From: a virus
Strand: one strand, 5' to 3'
Length of the DNA stretch: 30,026 nt
IMG/VR virus record: IMGVR_UViG_3300020215_000115
Coordinates: 1-30,026 of that record
Below are positions 22,228-28,786 of this stretch, piece by piece. The notes under the pieces are model-generated. The model made no database searches, was not told the origin of the DNA, and saw nothing but the letters and a program-made list of their open reading frames with translations. Numbering within the stretch: position 1 is the stretch's first letter; each line of letters opens with the position of its first letter. Position numbers and translations under genes: made by a program.

Positions 22228-23015
22228 TAGTCATTTTCTCCTTGGTTTTGTCGTTTGGTCATCTGATCAATCACCCAACGCTCCCAATTCTTGTCATGGG
22301 GACTATGGGGTTTGGTCAATACGTCTTTTTTCTTCACTGGATAATGCACAAGCTCTTCTAAGCTAGCTAACGCATCTAAGAGATCGTCATGCATCCCCCT
22401 AGGAAAGCTCGCTAGCTCATCTTCAAGATCCTTCAGTCCTGGGGAAAGTAAGATCCTTCCCCATTCAAACCTTGGGACTAACCCCAAGATCCGAGTTTCC
22501 TTACTGATCGCCACGCGTTTTACGCCTGTGACGGGGATCGTCTTTTGACGCTTACGCATCTCTTCGGAAAGAAGATAGAGAAGCGCCTCTTGATAAGCGA
22601 CGACTTCCACTCCCAACGCTTGCACCTTGAACTGGTCGCAGATCTCAAACATCTTGGAGACGATCTCGGTTGGCGTCATCCGATAGCGATTAGCCACCCG
22701 GACATACCAGCTCCCATCGGTTGAAGCGTCAATCACGATAATTCCCGTGTAATCGTGATGGTCCTTCTGACCAATCGCAGGATCAATAAACGCGAATCGG
22801 TAAGTATCTGAGGGAAGCTGATCGTAATAGCGAATCCATTCCTTCTTAAATCGCTTCTCATCTTCCGGGATCACTTCGTTTTGATACTGGTTAGCAAAGA
22901 GATAAGAACCCATCGAACGACGGGCTTGCGCTAGGAACTCCTCCGTAAGCCTCTCGGGAAAAAGAAGACTCCCGTCATCTCGGATCGCTTTTTCGTAAAC
23001 CACTGACCATTGCAT
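22227..23015 (-). CDS. terL: Terminase large subunit, C-terminal nuclease half (separate gene)
   Basis: The 262-residue product is the RNase H-fold nuclease domain of a terminase large subunit. It opens with the linker/start-of-nuclease pattern DDGSLLFPERLTEEFL and SYLFANQYQNEVIP (about residues 13-50), which in intact TerL follows the ATPase domain. The catalytic acids are all visible: D78 in FAFIDPA, D88, E137 in GVEVV and the HDDLLDA motif (D210, D211, D214). The nuclease should cut concatemeric DNA at initiation and end of packaging. There is no Walker motif; the ATPase half is at 27895-28614. The ATG lies 2 bases after the stop of the Gly-rich protein gene and has no ribosome binding site, so translation is probably coupled. 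Confidence 0.93.
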   Translation of the reverse strand: MQWSVVYEKAIRDDGSLLFPERLTEEFLAQARRSMGSYLFANQYQNEVIPEDEKRFKKEWIRYYDQLPSDTYRFAFIDPAIGQKDHHDYTGIIVIDASTDGSWYVRVANRYRMTPTEIVSKMFEICDQFKVQALGVEVVAYQEALLYLLSEEMRKRQKTIPVTGVKRVAISKETRILGLVPRFEWGRILLSPGLKDLEDELASFPRGMHDDLLDALASLEELVHYPVKKKDVLTKPHSPHDKNWERWVIDQMTKRQNQGEND

Positions 23016-23017
23016 GG

Positions 23018-23854
23018 TTATTGGAATTGGTAGCGAATGAGGACGATCCCCGATCCGCCCGCTTTACCCGTTGAGGTTCCTGTATTGTTGTTGGCAAGAA
23101 CTCCACCACCGCCACCCGTATTCGCTGCACCGTCGGCAGCCGAGCCACCGCCGCCGTTAGGTGCCGTGCCATCGGGTTGACCGCCGCCGCCGCCGCCCGA
23201 TGCGAACCAACCATGTGGTGATCCCGCTTCCGCTACGGCGAACTGTGAGTATTGAACCCCTGCTCCACCGTTTCCAGCCAGAGTGCTCGTGGTATCTCCG
23301 CCAGCACCGCCCGCGCCTCCTCCGCCTGCGCCGGGGAATGGGGATACGCCTCCAGCCGTGGTGTCTCCGCCTTTATTGCCTTGTCCGGATGTACCCGCAG
23401 CGCCGACGTAATTTGCGTCTCCAGATCGTCCTGCGCCACCGCCCGATCCGCCTGTTCGGGCGGTGTCTGCATCGTTCTTACCTCCACCGCCGCCACCCAC
23501 AGCACTGACACCAGCGAAAGATGAAGGTGAACCGTCCCCGCCTGCGGCACTTCCAGATCCGCCTGACCCGCCTGCACCCACCACGACGGGATAGGTTTGA
23601 GCGGTTACAGCGAATGAAGCCGAGTAACGGACGCCTCCGGCTCCGCCTCCGCCTGATCCGCCTCCGCCGCCACCAGCAACAATCAAATACTCCACGTTGC
23701 CCGGCGAGGTGACGACGAAATCACCGTCCCCTGTAAACTTATGGATCTTGTAATTCCCGTCCGTCGTGACAGTTCCACCCGTCGCAGCGACAAGCGAAGC
23801 CGCGCTATTGAGATTCTTTGAACCCAGTCTCCCAAATCGTGATCTTTTAGACAT
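23018..23854 (-). CDS. Glycine-rich tail fibre/adhesin-like protein
   Basis: The 278-residue product has an N-terminal segment with KIHKFTGDGDFVV and VEYLIVAGGGGGGSGGGG. About 180 Gly-rich residues with GGGG, GAGGxG and SGG runs follow, and it ends GGSGIVLIRYQFQ. This opening and ending are typical of phage and bacterial Gly-rich surface proteins; polyglycine II-type packing has been described for some phage adhesins and is a structural guess here. The start at ATG 23854 overlaps the upstream gene by 8 bases; an extension to 24061 would run inside the previous gene. It is the last gene of the cassette that splits terL. Confidence 0.7.
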   Translation of the reverse strand: MSKRSRFGRLGSKNLNSAASLVAATGGTVTTDGNYKIHKFTGDGDFVVTSPGNVEYLIVAGGGGGGSGGGGAGGVRYSASFAVTAQTYPVVVGAGGSGGSGSAAGGDGSPSSFAGVSAVGGGGGGKNDADTARTGGSGGGAGRSGDANYVGAAGTSGQGNKGGDTTAGGVSPFPGAGGGGAGGAGGDTTSTLAGNGGAGVQYSQFAVAEAGSPHGWFASGGGGGGQPDGTAPNGGGGSAADGAANTGGGGGVLANNNTGTSTGKAGGSGIVLIRYQFQ

Positions 23855-24125
23855 GTTCGGCCCCTTGGAAATCTTCATGCAGCATAAGCCCGGCATAAGC
23901 TTGGGCGAGTGCGGGAACATCTGATTCTTTGTCGTAGGCCACCTGATATGCGAACCCCATTTTGAAAAGGGGAACAGCACCCTCCACCGCTGCGTGTGCG
24001 GAGTTGATGTAAACTCCCACGTCGCAATACGCACGGTTCGGCTCGGATCGAATGTAATCAAACCGATCGATTCGTAGGTAATTCCCTGTACGCCCGCCGT
24101 TTGTTATTTCTTTTTGAAGTGCCAT
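23847..24125 (-). CDS. Small phage protein of the adhesin cassette
   Basis: The 92-residue product (MALQKEITNGGRTGNYLRID at the start) has strands with Arg/Tyr (YIRSEPNRAYCDVGVYIN) and a helical C-terminus (ALAQAYAGLMLH). An AGAGGA site lies about 8 bases before the ATG. Small proteins of this kind lie beside tail-fibre genes in many phages, but I cannot assign a function. It overlaps the Gly-rich gene by 8 bases. Confidence 0.6.
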   Translation of the reverse strand: MALQKEITNGGRTGNYLRIDRFDYIRSEPNRAYCDVGVYINSAHAAVEGAVPLFKMGFAYQVAYDKESDVPALAQAYAGLMLHEDFQGAEHV

Positions 24126-24137
24126 TTCATTTCCTCT

Positions 24138-24749
24138 TTAGAACGCGATCCCACGCCATGCAGCCCCAGGGTTTCCAAGGGAATAATCCACCGTGATCGT
24201 AACGTAAGTGATACGGGCCTCTGCGAAGATGGCCTCATCCACAAAGCTATTGTTGTCGGATGTGATCCGGATGCGAACTCCAAAGTTCGAGGCAATCACA
24301 TCGGCCTGAGTCAAAGTGAGCCCCCACAAGTCGGAAGCGCCGCCATAGGTGGCCGCCGCGTATGCACCTTCCGGCCAGTCGGTGCTCGTGGCTGCCTTGT
24401 CGTCCCCTTGTGCGGTGCCGCCCTTAATGAGCTGAACGTCTACGTCTCGAACATCGTAGGTCGTGTTACTGGTTTGGTTTCGGCGCTTAATCGAGACCGT
24501 GATTCCGTTGATCACGGCTCCCGTGGGAACATCGGATGACGTGAAAAAGTTGGTGAGATTGAGATCAAAAGATTGGTTAGTGCCGAATCCAAGAAAATCA
24601 CTCGCGCACCCAGCATAAGACGTATCCCCGTTATCGTTAGATAGGGAATTCTGAAGGCTCGAACCGCCGACGTTCGTCCAATCCGTAGAACCCGCACCCG
24701 TCGAAACGGTAGCTACGGTTCCGGCTGTTTTTGCGGAAGTAGTTGCCAC
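24138..24749 (-). CDS. Beta-sandwich surface protein of the adhesin cassette
   Basis: The 203-residue product starts at GTG 24749, 8 bases after an AAAGG site and 4 bases after the fibre gene stop. It contains a pattern seen in fibre-associated beta-sandwich domains: PTGAVINGITVSIKRRN, DVDVQLIKGGTAQGDDKA, TYGGASDLWGLTLTQADV and FGVRIRITSDNN, ending in ITYVTITVDYSLG. It is likely a receptor-binding or fibre-accessory protein. The same frame stays open upstream to 25181, but that part lies inside the fibre gene and has a basic, low-quality composition. Confidence 0.65.
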   Translation of the reverse strand: MATTSAKTAGTVATVSTGAGSTDWTNVGGSSLQNSLSNDNGDTSYAGCASDFLGFGTNQSFDLNLTNFFTSSDVPTGAVINGITVSIKRRNQTSNTTYDVRDVDVQLIKGGTAQGDDKAATSTDWPEGAYAAATYGGASDLWGLTLTQADVIASNFGVRIRITSDNNSFVDEAIFAEARITYVTITVDYSLGNPGAAWRGIAF

Positions 24750-24753
24750 CGGG

Positions 24754-26556
24754 TCAGCCTTTATTGATGTACGCTGCACGCCAGCGACTCGCGGTTGAAT
24801 TCCATGCCCATCCAAGCTCCATCCATGCATTGGCCGCAGTCGGCATCGTGGCGCTGGCCGATGGAACATCGGTTGTCCACTCAAACGACTTTGACGATCC
24901 CGTTGCAAAGGCAAGCGTGTTCGCTGATCCCCCTCCGGTTGCGTTCTGACGAAAGCGCATAACCAAGGGTTGGCCGTCGTATTGACCCACACCTGAATCA
25001 GCCGAGATCGTGGCATTATGCCCAAGCACAAGTGTCGTCCGGTCGGCGTTATCTGAGTTCCAACTGACGCTGGTCCCGCTGGTGAGCGCGACGCTCCTGC
25101 GTTGGATCTTTTTCTCGGTGAGCGTTGCAGTCGTGCTGTTCGTAACAATGGAATCACCCGATGACACGTTCGGAACCGCAAGGGATTGAGAAGTGGTTTG
25201 AGCCGTCGTAACGGTGAGCTTTTGGCTTGAGGAGTTACCCGACGAATTGAACTGGATCGTCTTGAGTCCTGTCGTATCGGCGATATCGTAAACGACGGTT
25301 CCGCTCCCGTCTTGAAGCCGCATCGTCCGGGTTGCGGTCGTCGGGTTCCATGAGAGTGAGCCCGTCACGCCAGCCCTGAACTGATAGGACATGGTATTTA
25401 CGGTGCCGTCACCAATTGAGAATGTTCTTGCCGACGTGCCTGTTTCGTTACCGTCGATTTCTAGAACCCCGACCTCAATCACGCCTGTCGTAGCGCTTGA
25501 CACCGCAACACGGGCCATTCGCTGGGAGAAGTTCGGAGCCGAGGGAGCCGTTGCCGTGAAAGTGCCAGCCACGGATTCAGACAAGTAAAGGATCGCACCC
25601 ACGGAAAAGGCCGATGTATCGATATTCTCGATTCGACCTCGAATGAGGATACGTCCAGAGCCGTTATTGGCGATATCTTCCGCAGCGATTCCAGCGGCAA
25701 TCGTAGATTGTGCGTTCGCCCTTGCGAGCGATACGCGCATAAGAACGGCACCGCTCACCGTGGTCACTGCACCGTTGAAATAGACGGGCGTTCCTTTAGT
25801 AATCGTCGATCCGGTGCTTTGAGCAACCATGACATAGCATTCGCGGTTAACGAATTGAACAAGCCCACCAGGCGCGACCATTCCTAAATGTGATTTTGAT
25901 CCCATCGAAAACCCATACAGGCGTGTCTTCGAGGATGCCCCTGCTGAAGGGGCCGCCATATCGGTGAACTCTTGATACCCGGTGAGGATCTCGTTTGTGA
26001 ATGTTGGGCTTGCGCCGGAATGAATATCTTGAGGGGTACTTAGCGCGACGGTTTGACCGGCGCCGTTGTCCGTGACCGTGATTTGATTGGCGGTACCGGC
26101 AAGTCTTCTTTCGTTGGAAAGTAGCGGTTCAGCGCTGATCGTAACAAAGCTTGCTGTGTTTGGAGCATTTCCCCCAGCTCCGATATGCGGAGGTCCAATG
26201 CTATTACTGGCGTCCGCAGTGAGCTGGGAAAGCTTTTGCTGGACTCGATAAATGATCGCCACTGGATAGGCGCTAGGTGCGTCAGTGAGAGTGTAAGCGC
26301 CGTTAGCGTCAAAAGTCGTCGCAACCACGTCACCACCCGACGTAATCGCCTGTTCAAACGTAGGGCGACTCGCCGAGACCTTGGAAACCACGGCGTCCGT
26401 CGCGCCCCCGAAGTCGTCGAGTACGATCGTGGAATTTTCAGGGAGCGTAACCGTGCCGCTTGTGCCCGAGCTAACGAGTTCAAATCTTGTGGTTCTGACA
26501 TATTTATCCTCGAGGGTAACGATCCGGTTGGGATCGATACCGATGAAGCCTTCCAT
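24754..26556 (-). CDS. Tail fibre-like protein
   Basis: The 600-residue product is rich in Ser, Thr, Ala and Gly, with repeated beta segments and an N-terminal attachment-like region (MEGFIGIDPNRIVTLEDKYV). A central segment (about residues 225-360) has SHLGMVAPGGLVQFVNRE and RGRIENIDTSAFSVGAILYL, motifs common in phage fibres. The C-terminus contains strands and Trp residues (WMELGWAWNSTASRW). I chose the ATG at 26556 with a GGGA site; a TTG at 26565 preceded by AAGGA would add three residues. It probably binds host receptors. No intramolecular chaperone or protease motif was recognised. Confidence 0.7.
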   Translation of the reverse strand: MEGFIGIDPNRIVTLEDKYVRTTRFELVSSGTSGTVTLPENSTIVLDDFGGATDAVVSKVSASRPTFEQAITSGGDVVATTFDANGAYTLTDAPSAYPVAIIYRVQQKLSQLTADASNSIGPPHIGAGGNAPNTASFVTISAEPLLSNERRLAGTANQITVTDNGAGQTVALSTPQDIHSGASPTFTNEILTGYQEFTDMAAPSAGASSKTRLYGFSMGSKSHLGMVAPGGLVQFVNRECYVMVAQSTGSTITKGTPVYFNGAVTTVSGAVLMRVSLARANAQSTIAAGIAAEDIANNGSGRILIRGRIENIDTSAFSVGAILYLSESVAGTFTATAPSAPNFSQRMARVAVSSATTGVIEVGVLEIDGNETGTSARTFSIGDGTVNTMSYQFRAGVTGSLSWNPTTATRTMRLQDGSGTVVYDIADTTGLKTIQFNSSGNSSSQKLTVTTAQTTSQSLAVPNVSSGDSIVTNSTTATLTEKKIQRRSVALTSGTSVSWNSDNADRTTLVLGHNATISADSGVGQYDGQPLVMRFRQNATGGGSANTLAFATGSSKSFEWTTDVPSASATMPTAANAWMELGWAWNSTASRWRAAYINKG

Positions 26557-26577
26557 TTTTCCCAAAGGATATTGTCC

Positions 26578-26868
26578 TTAGACGTTGAGCGCCGAACGTC
26601 CGCGCATGACTACAGCCACAGCGGTTGCGCCAGTAGCGACCATGTAGACCGTGCCTGAACAATCGAGGTTCACCACTTCACCAGCACTCATCTGGTATCC
26701 ACCACCCCAACCACCACCGGAAGTGACGCCGATCTCCATCGATCCGCCTGACATGTACTTCACTGAGGCTGCGATCTGTCCCGCCACAGCAGTGAGGCCA
26801 ATGACAGACGAAAGCCCAATGTGAATGCGCTCACCCAGGACAGAGTTAATATCTTCAGATCTAGCCAT
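26578..26868 (-). CDS. Small beta-rich virion protein
   Basis: The 96-residue product (MARSEDINSVLGERIHIGLS at the start) is made of short strands with Gly/Ser/Ala and a Trp-containing loop (GGGWGGGYQM). The composition resembles small phage decoration or fibre-base proteins. The ATG at 26868 follows GGGGAAAG and overlaps the glycosyltransferase stop by 8 bases in the sequence CATGGCTAG. A start at 26907 would add 13 residues inside that gene and is less likely. Confidence 0.55.
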   Translation of the reverse strand: MARSEDINSVLGERIHIGLSSVIGLTAVAGQIAASVKYMSGGSMEIGVTSGGGWGGGYQMSAGEVVNLDCSGTVYMVATGATAVAVVMRGRSALNV

Positions 26869-27643
26869 GCTTTCCCCATTTCCGCGCAAAATGCCTGGAG
26901 GCTTCATCCATCTCGCCAGGTTTCGCTGCTTTGTAGAGCGTCTTGGTTCCGAAGTGGAACGCGAAGGCGCTGAAATTAATCAGAGTGGGGATTCCGAGTC
27001 GTTCAGCTCTTAGACAAAGATCCTCATCATTATGTCTGTATTCTAAAGCTTCATCAAGAGGGCCAGCAATTTCCCAAACCTTACGCGGAATCATCGTGCA
27101 AAAGAAGGACACCCACGGTTGCCGAACCAGCATCGGGATCGAAACTCCAAAGTTTTGAACACAATGCGTGAATCCTTCCATGTCGCTGTAGTCCATGTCG
27201 GGCTTGAGTTGCACGGTCTTGCCGTCTTCCCTGGAGGCTTGGAGGTTAATCAGAATTCTCCCGCCTATGTCTGAATTACTGAGCGGGTTCATGATGAAAC
27301 CCATCTCCGGATCTTGCCACTTCACCATGTTGGCAATCATGTCCTTAGAAACGATCACGTCGTCCGAAAGGAGGAGGAAGTACTTCGATGCAGGATGGGC
27401 AAGCTTAATGCCGTGGTGGACTTTCTTAGTCGCTGTATCGAGCCGATTGTCATGAACGACAAGAACAGAGGGGGGAACTTCAGGCACCGTGTCGGTGTCA
27501 CACAGGAGAATGACTTCAAATTCAATCCCTTCGCTTGCGAGTACGGATTTCAGCGCGAGATCAACGTATTTCCGATTCTCATCCAAGTGGTGTGTGAGAA
27601 GGACTGTAACGACAGGATTAGATGGCACCGCAATAATCCTCAT
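26861..27643 (-). CDS. Glycosyltransferase family 2-like protein
   Basis: The 260-residue product has a GT-A fold pattern: VTVLLTHHLDENRKYVDLAL, a strand EFEVILLCDTDT, the D94-D95 site in FLLLSDDVIVS that would bind metal and nucleotide sugar, and a late acidic site (RHNDEDLCLRAE, about residue 215) that often supplies the catalytic base. It lacks membrane segments. The ATG overlaps the upstream small gene by 26 bases. It sits directly before the fibre genes in the cassette splitting terL, so it may glycosylate fibres or alter the host surface; the acceptor is unknown. Confidence 0.82.
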   Translation of the reverse strand: MRIIAVPSNPVVTVLLTHHLDENRKYVDLALKSVLASEGIEFEVILLCDTDTVPEVPPSVLVVHDNRLDTATKKVHHGIKLAHPASKYFLLLSDDVIVSKDMIANMVKWQDPEMGFIMNPLSNSDIGGRILINLQASREDGKTVQLKPDMDYSDMEGFTHCVQNFGVSIPMLVRQPWVSFFCTMIPRKVWEIAGPLDEALEYRHNDEDLCLRAERLGIPTLINFSAFAFHFGTKTLYKAAKPGEMDEASRHFARKWGKHG

Positions 27644-27806
27644 CGTCCGGGGGAAAGATCACGTCAAGCTTAGCGTTCATGATCTTGAGTTCCCGAAGGA
27701 TCTCCTCCAAGATCGCCGCTAGCTTATCGTCAGGCTTCAGTGTTCGCTTCGCAGAGCGCATAACCTCTTCCCGATTCTTCGGACCGTACCCAAATACGTC
27801 GCTCAA
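27618..27806 (-). CDS. 62-residue helical hypothetical protein
   Basis: The product starts at TTG 27806, which overlaps the stop of the 30-residue gene as TTGA. It has a basic first half and an amphipathic helix (DDKLAAILEEILRELKIMNA) of coiled-coil character, then an acidic tail. It may oligomerise. No family is recognised. The 3' end overlaps the glycosyltransferase gene by 26 bases. Confidence 0.5.
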   Translation of the reverse strand: MSDVFGYGPKNREEVMRSAKRTLKPDDKLAAILEEILRELKIMNAKLDVIFPPDDEDYCGAI

Positions 27807-27895
27807 TAGTCACCCCCATAGTCGCTCATGATCAAATAGACGATCACCACGGCGGCGAAGAGAAGCATGAGAATCATTCCCTCATCGTGAACCAT
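27803..27895 (-). CDS. 30-residue single-span membrane peptide
   Basis: This tiny frame starts at ATG 27895, overlapping the TAA of the TerL ATPase gene as TAATG, and ends with TGA overlapping the next TTG. The peptide has a hydrophobic run (MILMLLFAAVVIVYLIM, about residues 7-23) long enough to cross a membrane and a Tyr/Asp/Gly tail. The double coupling supports translation. The function is unknown; it begins at the exact point where an intact terL would continue. Confidence 0.45.
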   Translation of the reverse strand: MVHDEGMILMLLFAAVVIVYLIMSDYGGDY

Positions 27896-28614
27896 TAGGC
27901 TGCACCCTTCAGTTCTGGTCCCACTTCGTTTCGGAGAATGTGCCCAATCACATCATCTTCCGCGTAACGTGTTCCGATGATCGCGTAAGTACCGTCCGGC
28001 TCTAAGATTGCAGTGTTCATCTGGTAATGCTGGATCACCTTTTGACGGCCTTCGGGGGTTTCGGAGTTATTGCCCGAGTTCATGTCGTCGCCGATGATGA
28101 TGGAATAGTGCTGGCCTACTTTGACCGTCCCAATGCCACCCGCCGTGATTGATGCCTCTTTGTACGTCTTCGTGCGTTGACCAATCGTGATCTCGCCTTC
28201 GTTCCACACCTTGTCTGTCCGAAAGGGTCCGAAGATCTCAGTCAGCTTAGGGGACTCTAGGTGATACCGAATCTCGCGAAGGAAGTTCTTAGAGTTCGTA
28301 TAGACCTCAGAATCGAGTAGAATTCTTTCATTCGGATTTCGCAGTAACCGCCAGATAGAGTAGGCAACCGTTCCGACAGAGCTTTTGAAAGTCCCTCGGG
28401 GCATGACAATAAGTTTTCGCCTCGTGTCGGATTCAAGCGCCTCGATCATCTTTCCATGCGTGAACCAAGTCATATGCTCGTAACCAAGCAAGTCCTTTGC
28501 GGTCCAGTAGAGTGACTTACGATAACTCTCAGCTAATAATTGCCGCATGGCCTGGATCTGCTGATCCATGTTCAGGCGCTTTAAATCGGATTGAAGCTTC
28601 TTAGGATCAATCAA
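27895..28614 (-). CDS. terL: Terminase large subunit, N-terminal ATPase half (separate gene)
   Basis: The 239-residue product is the packaging-motor ATPase domain. The Walker A motif is MPRGTFKSS (residues 71-79), Walker B is SIIIGDDM (171-178), and the coupling motif AIIGTRYAED is at 211-220. An intact large terminase would continue into a linker and nuclease domain, but here the frame stops at residue 239 (LRNEVGPELKGAA). The nuclease domain is a separate gene at 22227-23015. Together the halves give 501 residues, close to a normal TerL. The start is TTG at 28614, with GGGGATCAGG upstream, overlapping the small Cys-rich gene by 8 bases. Confidence 0.93.
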   Translation of the reverse strand: MIDPKKLQSDLKRLNMDQQIQAMRQLLAESYRKSLYWTAKDLLGYEHMTWFTHGKMIEALESDTRRKLIVMPRGTFKSSVGTVAYSIWRLLRNPNERILLDSEVYTNSKNFLREIRYHLESPKLTEIFGPFRTDKVWNEGEITIGQRTKTYKEASITAGGIGTVKVGQHYSIIIGDDMNSGNNSETPEGRQKVIQHYQMNTAILEPDGTYAIIGTRYAEDDVIGHILRNEVGPELKGAA

Positions 28615-28786
28615 GCCTGATCCCCGCGTTCTTGAGATCGCATCTCTCTAGGAGATCTTGAACCGATGCACCCTTACCGTCCGTTTGAAGGTGAATATCT
28701 AGGAGATTCCGAGAGGGGAACTTCCCCGGGCACTGAGGGCGCTTGCAGCAGCAATACCATTCTTGGAATTGTTCAGTTTCAGGCAC
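28607..28786 (-). CDS. 59-residue Cys-rich small protein
   Basis: The frame starts at GTG 28786 (GGAG 7 bases upstream), overlaps the GT10 stop by 8 bases and ends overlapping the TerL TTG. It has a Cys cluster, YCCCKRPQCP (residues 11-20), and further His32 and Cys49, so a small zinc-binding fold is plausible. Overlaps on both sides support translation. No family is recognised. Confidence 0.5.
   Translation of the reverse strand: MPETEQFQEWYCCCKRPQCPGKFPSRNLLDIHLQTDGKGASVQDLLERCDLKNAGIRLD

Noticed and set aside
23020-23700. Tandem DNA repeats or a CRISPR-like array in the Gly-rich region
   Set aside because: The repetition is of glycine codons, without regular repeat-spacer units or constant period.
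23161-23712. Plus-strand and alternate-frame reading frames over the Gly-rich gene
   Set aside because: The repeated GGN codons of the Gly-rich gene keep other frames open; their products are low-complexity Arg/Pro/Ala-rich sequences without motifs or starts of quality.
24750-25181. Long upstream extension of the beta-sandwich protein gene
   Set aside because: This part lies wholly inside the tail fibre gene in another frame and has an Arg/Pro-rich shadow-like composition; GTG 24749 with an AAAGG site fits better.
23016-27894. A group I/II intron or intein interrupting terL
   Set aside because: The interval is 4.9 kb of tightly packed structural and glycosyltransferase genes with their own starts and stops. 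No homing endonuclease, reverse transcriptase, intein end residues or intron-like structure was seen, and the nuclease half has its own ATG.
27880-27910. Simple frameshift or sequencing error ending the TerL ATPase frame
   Set aside because: The bases after the stop do not encode TerL linker or nuclease sequence in any frame; that sequence is about 4.9 kb away with its own start.
28246-28261. Fourth copy of the leader element inside the TerL ATPase gene
   Set aside because: CCTAGAGTCCCCTAAG is close to the core but encodes the conserved-looking LESPK segment and has no paired stem or following start; likely chance.
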